64,000 nucleotides of DNA, from NCBI RefSeq assembly GCF_014349235.1, contig NZ_JACSOH010000014.1, positions 62,001 to 126,000 on the forward strand. Direction: 5' to 3'. The stretch is from Cytophaga sp. FL35. Its GTDB lineage: Bacteria; Bacteroidota; Bacteroidia; Flavobacteriales; Flavobacteriaceae. Shown piece after piece: positions 18,455-26,891 of this stretch. The position numbers were made by a program, and so were the translations under genes. The number at the start of each line of letters is the position of its first letter. Position 1 is the first letter of the stretch. Below the pieces are notes generated by a model. The model did no database searches. It saw only the letters and a list, made by a program, of their open reading frames with translations, and was not told where the DNA came from.

Positions 18455-18469
18455 TAATTAGTCTAAATA
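18455..18469. promoter_or_regulatory. 7-1-7 palindrome upstream of the TonB receptor, possible iron-regulator operator
   Basis: TAATTAG T CTAAATA is a 7-1-7 inverted repeat matching at 6 of 7 positions, centred on 18462. It lies about 16 bp upstream of the -7 element at 18485 and so overlaps where RNA polymerase would contact the -33 region. The architecture is like Fur-type operators and the downstream genes look iron-related; regulator identity is inference. Confidence 0.4.
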
Positions 18470-18484
18470 AAAATTTTTGTAATG

Positions 18485-18492
18485 TACTTTTG
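18485..18492 (+). promoter_or_regulatory. -7 element of the TonB receptor gene
   Basis: TACTTTTG is a perfect TAnnTTTG, 25 bp upstream of the ATG at 18518. No TTG is seen at the -33 spacing, which would fit a promoter that depends on or is controlled by a regulator. Confidence 0.55.
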
Positions 18493-18517
18493 CCAAAATT
18501 TTTAACCAAACCAAATA

Positions 18518-20980
18518 ATGAAAAATATAATTCTCGCAATTGGAATGTTCCTCTTTGTTTTAGGTAGTATGGTAGCACAATCAAAATTACAAGGAACTGT
18601 TACCGATGATAAAGGAGCGCCATTGGCAGGGGCGAATGTAGTTCTAAATAATAAGAACGGTGTTACTACAAATTTTGATGGTAATTACAGCATTGAAACA
18701 CTTTCCTCAGGAGAGCACGTTGTCTCAGTAAGCTATATAGGATATGAAACGCAGGACAGAAAGATTTCCGTTTCAGCTAATTCAAGTTCTACCCTTAATT
18801 TTATTCTAATACCATCTGCAGAACAGTTACAGGAGGTTGAGATAATTGGCAGATTAGAGCAAGGCTATAAAAATACCAGCTCATTTATTGCCACCAAATC
18901 GGCTACTAAATTGGTAGATGTTCCTCAATCTGTCTCTTATGTAACTAAGGAGGTTATCCTGGATCAAGCGGCCTATACAATCAATGAAGTGGTTAAAAAT
19001 GTAAGCGGTGTAAATCAGTTTTCGTTTTATAATGATCTTACCATTAGGGGTTTTCGAGTGCAAGGGCAACAAAACTCTAGTATCTTGATCAATGGGTCTA
19101 GAATGATGACTAGTTTTTGGAGGCAACAATTAATTCCGCATATAGAACGCGTAGAGGTTATAAAAGGGCCTGCTTCCGCATTATTCGGTAATTCTTCACC
19201 GGGTGGTACCATTAATAGCGTGACCAAAAAACCACTATATGAACAAAAGCAATCCATAAGCACTAGTATGGGGAGTTTTAATACGTTCCGATTGCTAGCA
19301 GATTTTACGGGGCCCATGACACAAAATAAAAAGCTTTTGTACAGATTAAATGTGGGTTACGAAAACTCAGATGGTTTTAGGGACCTTCAATTTTCCAAAA
19401 ATCTGGTAATAGCTCCGTCATTTTCATTTATCCCCAGCGATAAAACCCGTTTAAATTTTGATATTGTTTTTCAAGATTCTAAGGGTAGATTAGACCGTGG
19501 TCAAGCGGTATTTGGTGATGGTGATTTGTTTTCAACTCCCATAACAACTTCTTTAAGTGCTATCAATGATTATCTAAATGAGCAAAACCTCAATGTTACA
19601 ATTTCATTTCAGCATAAATTCACAGATGAACTTAGCTTTAATAGCACTTATTTGAATTCTGCTTACGATGAAGACTTAAGGGAACACCGTACCGCTAACG
19701 CATTTTGGGCTTTGGGAGATGGTACGGAAGATATTACTAGAGTTGCCATGCGAACTTTTGAAAGAAAGCGTTCGTGGAACAATCAAAATATAAGCAATTA
19801 TATCAATTACGACCTTGATTTTGGAGATGTGAAAAATAAGCTCCTAATAGGGTACGATTATTTTCAGCAGGAATTGGGTGCTGGGGGTTCTCAACTGGAA
19901 GCTGCAGCCTATCTACTAAAAAATGGAACGGCTACCAATTCTTTCAACGTGGCAAACATAGATAACTATGTGCTTGATGACGAAGGCAACCCAGTGGCAA
20001 ATGTGGCACCTTTTGATTTGACCTCACCTAATGGCAACGCTATAAGGGATATGAGTGACTATGTGTATAGCATAAGAGACTATACTCCTTATAAACAGGT
20101 AAACCACGGGGCTTACCTTCAAAATCAATTCAGTTATAAGAAATTTGACCTTTTAGTCGGGCTTCGTTATGACACTTTTTATGATTATCTAAATTATAAT
20201 ACGACTGATGAGGAGAAAGTAAAACAAGATGCTTTTATTCCTCGGGTGGGTGCCGTTTACAAGGCAACATCAAATATTAATTTTTACGGTACTTGGGTAA
20301 AAGGATATCAGCCCCAAACAGCAACCACAATTAACAACCCTGAAGCAGGCGGTCCTTTTGATCCTTTGAACAGTGAGCTTTTTGAAGTAGGGGCAAAGTC
20401 TGAATGGTTCAATAAGAGACTTAGTGCAACTGTTGCTTTTTATGATCTTACCCAAAAAGGGGCTTTGTACAATGCCAACGACACTAATAACTCAGACCGT
20501 TTGGAACAAGTTGGGGAAGAAAAGTCCCGCGGTGTAGAAGTTGACGTTTACGGTAAATTGGCCAGTAATTGGAGTGTTATTTTGAACTACGCCTACAACG
20601 ATGCCTTTTTTACCGTAGCTGATGAAGGCACTTTAGCTATATTTGGTGACCAGAAGCCCAATGCTCCAAGGAACACATTGAACATATGGAGTAAATACGT
20701 AATAGATAAAGGTAGTTTCAACGGTTTAGGTTTTGGTCTGGGGTATGATTATGTTAGTGAACGGAATGGTTCTATAGTAAGAAACCCTGAGTTGATACCG
20801 GTTTTTCCTAGCTATGGATTGGTTAATGCAGCCATTTACTATAACGTAGATAAATTTCAGATACAGTTAAACGCCAATAATATTTTTGATAAAACGCATT
20901 GGGTCGGGGGTTATGATTTCTTAAGGGCTTTCCCTGGCAAACCAAGAAATATTATGGCAACCGTATCGTACACTTTCTAG
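18518..20980 (+). CDS. TonB-dependent siderophore receptor
   Basis: An 820-residue outer-membrane receptor. The signal peptide (about 1-21, ending MVAQ) is followed by a carboxypeptidase-regulatory-like beta domain (SKLQGTVTDDKGAPLAGANV, about 22-105), a plug with SATKLVDVPQSVSYVTKEV and VEVIKGPASALFGNSSPGGT (about 125-235), and a 22-strand barrel ending in ATVSYTF, with the C-terminal phenylalanine required for barrel assembly. The plug wording and barrel length match ferrisiderophore receptors such as FhuE/FpvA types. One base separates it from a PepSY membrane gene. A palindrome and a perfect -7 element precede it, consistent with iron control. The substrate is not identifiable. Confidence 0.92.
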   Translation: MKNIILAIGMFLFVLGSMVAQSKLQGTVTDDKGAPLAGANVVLNNKNGVTTNFDGNYSIETLSSGEHVVSVSYIGYETQDRKISVSANSSSTLNFILIPSAEQLQEVEIIGRLEQGYKNTSSFIATKSATKLVDVPQSVSYVTKEVILDQAAYTINEVVKNVSGVNQFSFYNDLTIRGFRVQGQQNSSILINGSRMMTSFWRQQLIPHIERVEVIKGPASALFGNSSPGGTINSVTKKPLYEQKQSISTSMGSFNTFRLLADFTGPMTQNKKLLYRLNVGYENSDGFRDLQFSKNLVIAPSFSFIPSDKTRLNFDIVFQDSKGRLDRGQAVFGDGDLFSTPITTSLSAINDYLNEQNLNVTISFQHKFTDELSFNSTYLNSAYDEDLREHRTANAFWALGDGTEDITRVAMRTFERKRSWNNQNISNYINYDLDFGDVKNKLLIGYDYFQQELGAGGSQLEAAAYLLKNGTATNSFNVANIDNYVLDDEGNPVANVAPFDLTSPNGNAIRDMSDYVYSIRDYTPYKQVNHGAYLQNQFSYKKFDLLVGLRYDTFYDYLNYNTTDEEKVKQDAFIPRVGAVYKATSNINFYGTWVKGYQPQTATTINNPEAGGPFDPLNSELFEVGAKSEWFNKRLSATVAFYDLTQKGALYNANDTNNSDRLEQVGEEKSRGVEVDVYGKLASNWSVILNYAYNDAFFTVADEGTLAIFGDQKPNAPRNTLNIWSKYVIDKGSFNGLGFGLGYDYVSERNGSIVRNPELIPVFPSYGLVNAAIYYNVDKFQIQLNANNIFDKTHWVGGYDFLRAFPGKPRNIMATVSYTF

Positions 20981-20981
20981 C

Positions 20982-22271
20982 ATGCCATTGAATAAAAAAT
21001 TATTCTTTAAAATCCATAGTTGGATAGGAGTTAAGCTAAGCATACTATTTTTTATAGTATGCTTTTCTGGTACCGTGGCAACTCTTAGCCATGAACTCGA
21101 CTGGATATTTATAAAAGAAATTAGGGCAAAACCTCAAAAAGAATTAATCGATAGGAATACGATTATTGAAAATTTCAGAAAGTTGTATCCCAATGCCAAT
21201 ATTACGTATTGGATGCGAACAGATGAACCGTATCTATGCGATATTATATATAAAAATGAAAATGGACGCCAACGGTACGTTTTTGCCAACCCATATACCG
21301 GTGCAATACAAGGTGAAGCGGCCTTGACCATACAGCGTTTTTTTCGTGATTTACATTACTTCTTGTTTATTCCTTTCTATCAGATTGGCTACTTGATTGT
21401 CTTGTCCTTTGCCTTTTTACTGCTAATCTCTGTAATAAGTGCATTGTATTTCTATAAGAAGTGGTGGAAAAAATTCTTCACCTTCAAAAAGTCAAATAAT
21501 CCTTTGGTGATTTTTAGAAGTTTGCATCGACTGGTCGGGTTATGGTCCCTTCCCTTTGCTATTTTATTCTCCATCACCGGTATCTGGTATTTTGTAGAGC
21601 GAACCAACATCGCCGATGTAAGAACTAAAGTCAACCCTGACCAACCGCTAAATACGGTTAATGCCAAAAGTAACATTTCAAGTGCAAATGCCTCATTGGA
21701 TTATAATAGGGCGGTTGCTATGGCAGAAAGGGAAATACCGGATATGACCGTAGGTAGTATCACTCCTCCCAATCGTGCTGATGGTAATATTTACCTTAGA
21801 GGAACCAGTACTGTTCCTTTGGTAAGGCAACGGGCCAATAGGGTTTACGTAAACCCAGTCAATTATGAAGTTACCGGAGTGCAAAAGGCCCAAAATATCA
21901 GTACGCTAATGTGGGTCAACGATATTGCCGATCCGCTGCATTTTGGTTATTGGGGAGGCTTACTTACTAAAATAATCTGGTTTTTTGCTGGAGCAGGAAT
22001 TTGCATTTTAGTTCTTACGGGAATTTGGATTACCCTAAAAAGAAAGAAAATCAAGAAGAAAAAAAATAGTGTTCCGGTCATGGGTAAATGGCGCTACCTG
22101 AATTGGTTGGTCTCAACTGCGATAGTGTTTTTTATGTATGCAAATATTATTAAGCGTTATGCGGCTGAAGCAAAGGTGGTTATTATTGTAAGCCTTGGTT
22201 GCCTAGCTTTTATTTCTTTGGGATACTACATTTTCGTTTATAGGCTGAACCGAGCAGTAAGCAAGTTATAA
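20982..22271 (+). CDS. PepSY-associated transmembrane protein (possible ferrisiderophore reductase)
   Basis: A 429-residue inner-membrane protein of the PepSY_TM family. Helices are HSWIGVKLSILFFIVCFSGT (about 11-30), FYQIGYLIVLSFAFLLLISV (about 130), HRLVGLWSLPFAILFSITG (about 185) and IIWFFAGAGICILVLTGIWI (about 330), with two more near the C-terminus; the periplasmic loops carry the PepSY-type domains. The histidines at the helix starts are typical haem ligands in related reductases. Partners of TonB siderophore receptors in this family (FpvG/FoxB-like) reduce or process ferrisiderophores, and the one-base gap to the receptor gene supports that assignment by context. Confidence 0.85.
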   Translation: MPLNKKLFFKIHSWIGVKLSILFFIVCFSGTVATLSHELDWIFIKEIRAKPQKELIDRNTIIENFRKLYPNANITYWMRTDEPYLCDIIYKNENGRQRYVFANPYTGAIQGEAALTIQRFFRDLHYFLFIPFYQIGYLIVLSFAFLLLISVISALYFYKKWWKKFFTFKKSNNPLVIFRSLHRLVGLWSLPFAILFSITGIWYFVERTNIADVRTKVNPDQPLNTVNAKSNISSANASLDYNRAVAMAEREIPDMTVGSITPPNRADGNIYLRGTSTVPLVRQRANRVYVNPVNYEVTGVQKAQNISTLMWVNDIADPLHFGYWGGLLTKIIWFFAGAGICILVLTGIWITLKRKKIKKKKNSVPVMGKWRYLNWLVSTAIVFFMYANIIKRYAAEAKVVIIVSLGCLAFISLGYYIFVYRLNRAVSKL

Positions 22272-22311
22272 AGTTTTGATGAGGTCATAGATTGTATTTG
22301 TTTTAAGCTAT

Positions 22312-24771
22312 CTATTTCATCAAAATCTTGGTCATACGCTTAATACGGTCTGCCAGTTTTTCTGAAGATAGTTTTTCTCGTAATCGGTCTGTGATGATGG
22401 GAAAAGAAAAAGGAGTAGGTTTTTCGCAATTTTTCCAAATAATGTTTTGCTGCGCGATGCGTTCCAGCGCTAATCGCAAACGACCTTCTTCCAATTGATG
22501 TTCAAAAGTCTCGGTAAAAGCCTGTTGAAACAAGAGATTGTTCGGCTCATAATCCCGAAAAACATCAAATAATAATTGTGAACTGCTTTGCAGGTGCTTC
22601 ATTTTTACGCCTTTCTCTGGATAGCCTGTAAAAACCATTCCGCTGATTACCGCAATATCACGAAACTTGCGCCTTGCCATTTCGTTACTGTTCAGGCTCT
22701 TTTGTAAATCGGCCAATAGGTAATCCGTAGTAAACAAATCGTTGTCCAGTACGGCTTGTATGTCAATAGGTTTATCGCTCAACATCTCAAAACCATAATC
22801 GTTAAAGGCCAAAGAAGCCGTAATTGGACTTAATAGGCTTATACGATACGAAAGTAGGCTGCTCATGGCTTCATGTACGGCACGACCCTCGAATGGATAA
22901 AAAATATGATGATACCCGTCTCGCGTTTTAAAGGTTTCAATGAGAAATTCGTCTGGTTTGGGTACAATGCTTTCTTGGCGTTGCTTGTCAAAAATATGTT
23001 GTAGTGATTTCAATTCCGACCCATGTAATTCGTCGGCAGCGGCTTTGTAGAGTTCTTGGCGTAGCAATTCGGACATTTGGGCACTAAAACTGAGTCTACC
23101 GCCCATCCAACTGGGTACTTTGTTGGTTTTTTTATTGGAATTTCGCACGTGGGCCTGCATGCCTTTGATACGGATGAACTCCAAGTTTCTTCCCGCAAAA
23201 GTAAATACATCGCCTTGCGTTAATTTCGAAATAAAATATTCTTCTATAGAACCAATATATCCTCCTTTTTGGTATCTAACACTTATGGTAGCATCGCCTA
23301 CGATGGTCCCAATTTGAAACCGATGCCGCATAGCTACACCTCGGTTGTTTACTTTAAACTTGCCGTCTGCTTCCACTTCCACTTTTTTGTACTCGTCATA
23401 GCTGCTCAGACTTTGGCTGCCCATGACCAAAAAATTTAGGAGCCATTGCCACTGGTCTTCCGTAATTCCTTGATAGCAAAAGGTCTGCTGAATTTCAGCA
23501 TAGATTTCTTCTGGGTAAAAACCATCCGAAACTGCTAAAGTGGTGAGGTATTGCAACAACACATCATAACTGTTGAGGTAGGGGAGGCGGTCTTCCACCG
23601 CATTTTCCTTAACAGCCACCTGCAAGGCAGAAGCCTCTATCAATTCCATGGCATGTGTAGGCAAAAAGTGGATAACACTCTCTTTTCCGGGTCGGTGCCC
23701 ACTACGCCCGGCGCGTTGTAAAAAGCGAGCAACGCCCTTGGGGCCACCAATTTGTATTACCGTTTCTACGGGAGCAAAATCTACACCCAAATCCAAACTA
23801 GAAGTGCAAACCACGGCCTTTAAGCTTTCGTTACGAATGGCCTGTTCTACCCACAAGCGTGTTTCCTTGTTTACACTGCCATGGTGCATCGCCATTTCCC
23901 CTGCGAATTCCGGATACTTTTCCAAGATTTTCTGAAACCAAATTTCGCACTGGCTACGGGTGTTGGTGAATAGTAAAGTAGTCTTGCTGTTGTTGATGAT
24001 GGGGACCACTTCGTCTAACAAATGCAAGCCTAAATGCCCACGCCACGGAAAGGTTTCCATGGTTTTTGGGATGATGCTTTTTACGGTAATTTTCTTTTGT
24101 AGGTTGGCGCGTACCATGACGGAATTTTCCAGTTCTGGACTTGTGGGACCCAGTAACACCTGTCTGGCCTGTTCTAGATTGCCAATGGTTGCCGAAATGC
24201 CCCAGATACGTAAATCATTGCAGATGGTTTTGAGTCGGCTAAGACCCAGTTCCATTTGTACACCACGTTTGGTACCCAAAAGTTCGTGCCACTCATCTAC
24301 CACAATGGCAGAACAGTTTTTAAAGACCTTTTTATAATCCTTGGAAGAGAGCAACAATTGTAAACTTTCTGGTGTGGTAATGAGCAAATCTGGCATGGCA
24401 GTGCGTTGCTTGGCGCGCTCCTTGGTGCTGGTATCTCCCGTGCGGATGCCTACCGTCATTTGGGTGCCTAAGTCTTCCGTAATGCGTTCTGCGGATTGTT
24501 TTATTTCTTGGGAGAGGGCTCGTAATGGTGTTATCCAAATAGCCTTTAACCCCTTTTTGTGTTTGTTTTTATAATCAGGATTTTGTTTGATGTAGTTGAG
24601 AACGATGGGGAACCAAAGTGCGTAGGTTTTTCCGCTGCCCGTGGGCGCATTTAGCAGGCCGTGTTTGCCCGCCAAAAAGGCTTTCCAGGTCTCTTTTTGA
24701 AACGGAAAGGGTTTCCAACCTTGCTGCTGAAACCAATCTTGGGCTATATGGAATAATTCTTTTTGGGTCAT
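22312..24771 (-). CDS. Ligase-associated DNA damage response DEXH helicase (Lhr-type)
   Basis: An 819-residue superfamily-2 helicase. Visible motifs are the Q-motif and Walker A APTGSGKTYALWF (about 41-53), TPLRALSQE, TTPESLQ, the DExH box VVDEWHELLG, SATIGNLEQA, VCTSSLDLGVDFAPVE and the arginine-finger motif QRAGRSGHRPG, followed by the Lhr-core winged-helix and C-terminal domains. The length is that of the bacterial Lhr-core/LHR-LIG group. It belongs with the ligase and exonuclease genes upstream on the same strand and with pdeM downstream. In the spacer ahead of its ATG are three and a half 34-bp tandem repeats in place of a recognisable promoter. Confidence 0.93.
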   Translation of the reverse strand: MTQKELFHIAQDWFQQQGWKPFPFQKETWKAFLAGKHGLLNAPTGSGKTYALWFPIVLNYIKQNPDYKNKHKKGLKAIWITPLRALSQEIKQSAERITEDLGTQMTVGIRTGDTSTKERAKQRTAMPDLLITTPESLQLLLSSKDYKKVFKNCSAIVVDEWHELLGTKRGVQMELGLSRLKTICNDLRIWGISATIGNLEQARQVLLGPTSPELENSVMVRANLQKKITVKSIIPKTMETFPWRGHLGLHLLDEVVPIINNSKTTLLFTNTRSQCEIWFQKILEKYPEFAGEMAMHHGSVNKETRLWVEQAIRNESLKAVVCTSSLDLGVDFAPVETVIQIGGPKGVARFLQRAGRSGHRPGKESVIHFLPTHAMELIEASALQVAVKENAVEDRLPYLNSYDVLLQYLTTLAVSDGFYPEEIYAEIQQTFCYQGITEDQWQWLLNFLVMGSQSLSSYDEYKKVEVEADGKFKVNNRGVAMRHRFQIGTIVGDATISVRYQKGGYIGSIEEYFISKLTQGDVFTFAGRNLEFIRIKGMQAHVRNSNKKTNKVPSWMGGRLSFSAQMSELLRQELYKAAADELHGSELKSLQHIFDKQRQESIVPKPDEFLIETFKTRDGYHHIFYPFEGRAVHEAMSSLLSYRISLLSPITASLAFNDYGFEMLSDKPIDIQAVLDNDLFTTDYLLADLQKSLNSNEMARRKFRDIAVISGMVFTGYPEKGVKMKHLQSSSQLLFDVFRDYEPNNLLFQQAFTETFEHQLEEGRLRLALERIAQQNIIWKNCEKPTPFSFPIITDRLREKLSSEKLADRIKRMTKILMK

Positions 24772-24783
24772 ATATTGCGAGGA

Positions 24784-24895
24784 GCGAAGCGACGAAGCAA
24801 TCCCTCTTTTTTACTAAGCGAAGCGACGAAGCAATCCCTCTTTTTTACTAAGCGAAGCGACGAAGCAATCTATTTATTTTACTAAGCGAAGCAAA
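24784..24895. repeat. 34-bp tandem repeat, about 3.3 copies, between helicase and GIY-YIG genes
   Basis: The phrase GCGAAGCGACGAAGCAATC recurs with starts at 24784, 24818 and 24852, and a partial copy starts at 24886, an exact period of 34 bp. The first two units share a CCTCTTTTTTACTAA tail; the third diverges there. The array fills the spacer between the GIY-YIG stop (24899) and the helicase ATG (24771). Units are direct, adjoining and without variable spacers, so this is not a CRISPR. Confidence 0.9.
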
Positions 24896-24898
24896 GGC

Positions 24899-25198
24899 TT
24901 ACTCTTCACTATCTCTCCATTCTAAAGCTAAGTCGTTCCACTTTGGGTTTATCGAATTTATTAAATCTATTTTTCGTTTTCGGTTTCCTGCTTTAAGTTG
25001 TTTTTCTCTTGCAAATGCATCTTTAACCATGTCAAACTTTTCAAAATATACTAGCCAGGTACAATTGTATCGTTTACTGAATGCGATTTTGTATTTTCCA
25101 TTTTTATGTTCACTAATCCTCCGTTGTAAATCAGTTGTTGCGCCAACATACAAAACGGTCTTATTTTTATTTGACAAGATGTAACAATACCCAGGCAT
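24899..25198 (-). CDS. Small GIY-YIG nuclease-domain protein
   Basis: A 99-residue single-domain protein of the UvrC/SLX1-like GIY-YIG group. MPGYCYILSNKN (the GIY part is Y-C-Y) and LYVGATTDLQRRISEHKNG supply the YVG element and conserved arginines, while AFAREKQLKAGNRKRKIDLI contains the glutamate and basic helix. A C-terminal acidic tail follows. Such small stand-alone genes are scattered in Flavobacteria. Here the gene sits inside the ligase-exonuclease-helicase operon, with the 34-bp array on its 3' side and a related GATTCCTTCGCTTTGCTCGG segment on its 5' side (25226-25245). This suggests it is a mobile or repeat-associated insertion, which is inference. Confidence 0.85.
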   Translation of the reverse strand: MPGYCYILSNKNKTVLYVGATTDLQRRISEHKNGKYKIAFSKRYNCTWLVYFEKFDMVKDAFAREKQLKAGNRKRKIDLINSINPKWNDLALEWRDSEE

Positions 25199-25274
25199 TA
25201 ATAGCTATTTGTTAATGTTTAAACAGATTCCTTCGCTTTGCTCGGAATTACGTCTTGTAATCAGCTTATTTGAC

Positions 25275-26891
25275 TTATCCCTCCCCATTCGGAATCAAAG
25301 CTTTTAAATCTTCCAAGCTATTGGCTTCTTCAATTTTCTTGTCTTGCCGCCAGCGTAAAATTCTTGGGAACCTTGTGGCAACACCGCTTTTGTGCCTTTT
25401 GGATAGGGCTATGCCTTCAAAGGCAATTTCAAAGACATGATGTGGGGTTACGCTGCGTACCGGTCCAAAGCGCTCCAAGGTGTTTTTCTTTATCCAAGCG
25501 TCTACTTTTCGGAATTCGGCATCCGTAAGCCCAGAGTAGGCTTTTGCAAAAGTGACCAGCTCTTTTTCGCCATCCTCATTTTCGTCCCAAAGGGCAAAGG
25601 TATAATCTGTAAACAGGTTACTACGCCTACCATGGCCCCTCATGGCATAAGTAAGTACGGCATCTATGGTTAACGGGTCTACCTTCCATTTCCACCAATC
25701 GCCCTTTTTACGGCCTACCAAATAGGGCGAATCGTTTTTCTTTAGCATGAGGCCTTCACTGCGTTTTTCTCTGGAAGTCTCCCGTTCTGCGGCTACTTCT
25801 TCCCATGAATTAAAGGCCATTTTTTGGGATAGCAATAAAGGTACACCGTTAGCTGAGGTTGCTTGACTATACAGTTGTTCTAGCAGCTTTCGCCTTTCTA
25901 AATAGGGCAATTCCCTACAATCTTTACCTTTCCATTCCAACAGATCATAAGCCTTTAAAACAACAGGAGTTTTTTTAAGCAACGCCTTGGATACTGTCTT
26001 GCGTCCTATACGGGTTTGCAAATCGTTAAACGTACCAATTTCCCCATTGGGATAGGGTAGAATTTCACCATCTAAAACAGTACCGTTAGGGATAACTCCC
26101 ACAAACGCTTCAAACTCCGGATATTTATCCGTTACCAATTCTTCGCCACGGCTCCAAACAAACAATTCATTTTTACGAAGAATAACTTGTGCACGAATGC
26201 CATCCCATTTGTGTTCAAAAGACCATTGCGTAACATCGCCTAAATCCTCGGGCTCATCTTCCAAGGCATATGCCAAATAAAAAGGATAGGGTTTGGAAAG
26301 AAAATCGCTTGCCTTTTCTTCCAATGCCAAATCTTGAAAACTAATGGTATTCGGGTCCCAATTCCCCATTAGTTTGTAGGCGAGGATATCTTCGTCTATA
26401 TCGGTGGCTTTGGCTAAAGCACGGGTCATTAATTTTTGGCTTACCCCAATACGGAAGCCCCCGGTAATCAGTTTGGTAAATACAAAACGACCGTAATAAT
26501 CCAATTGTTTCCAATTGGCGAAGAGGTAGGCTTTTTTATCAGCATCTTCCTGTTTTTTGAGCCAAATCATTTCTTGCAAAAACTGGGTCAATGATTTGTC
26601 TGTTGCGGTTTCGTTAGAAGGTACTACCAAGGCAATGGTTTCTGCCAAATCACCAACAATATGATAGCTTTCCTCAAAAAGCCAAAGCGGAATATTCGCA
26701 AGTTCAGAAGCCCATTCGCGCAACAAAGTAGTGTTTACCGGGCGTGGAGGCCTCCTATGAGACAATATGGCGATGGTCCACACCTTGTCTTGGTCTGTAG
26801 CGGAAGCAAAATAATTAGCCAAGGCCGCTACTTTTACATTGGTCTTGTTGGTGCCGTCCAAAGTTTTTATAAGTTGGGAGAACTGCTTCAT
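25275..26891 (-). CDS. ATP-dependent DNA ligase (ligase-associated repair cluster)
   Basis: A 538-residue ATP-dependent ligase. Motif I is EHKWDGIRAQ with the adenylated lysine near residue 229; DGEILPY is motif III/IIIa, LEWKGKDCR precedes motif IV, SEGLMLKKND is motif IV, and GDWWKWK is motif V. An N-terminal alpha-helical DNA-binding domain occupies about 1-200 and the C-terminal OB domain about 420-538. It overlaps the exonuclease gene by four bases (ATGA), showing translational coupling. It seals nicks in repair; replication in this phylum relies on an NAD-dependent ligase, which is not in this window. Confidence 0.94.
   Translation of the reverse strand: MKQFSQLIKTLDGTNKTNVKVAALANYFASATDQDKVWTIAILSHRRPPRPVNTTLLREWASELANIPLWLFEESYHIVGDLAETIALVVPSNETATDKSLTQFLQEMIWLKKQEDADKKAYLFANWKQLDYYGRFVFTKLITGGFRIGVSQKLMTRALAKATDIDEDILAYKLMGNWDPNTISFQDLALEEKASDFLSKPYPFYLAYALEDEPEDLGDVTQWSFEHKWDGIRAQVILRKNELFVWSRGEELVTDKYPEFEAFVGVIPNGTVLDGEILPYPNGEIGTFNDLQTRIGRKTVSKALLKKTPVVLKAYDLLEWKGKDCRELPYLERRKLLEQLYSQATSANGVPLLLSQKMAFNSWEEVAAERETSREKRSEGLMLKKNDSPYLVGRKKGDWWKWKVDPLTIDAVLTYAMRGHGRRSNLFTDYTFALWDENEDGEKELVTFAKAYSGLTDAEFRKVDAWIKKNTLERFGPVRSVTPHHVFEIAFEGIALSKRHKSGVATRFPRILRWRQDKKIEEANSLEDLKALIPNGEG

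Noticed and set aside
24784-24895. CRISPR-like array
   Set aside because: The repeat units adjoin each other at a 34-bp period without unique spacers, and there are no cas genes; it is a simple tandem repeat.
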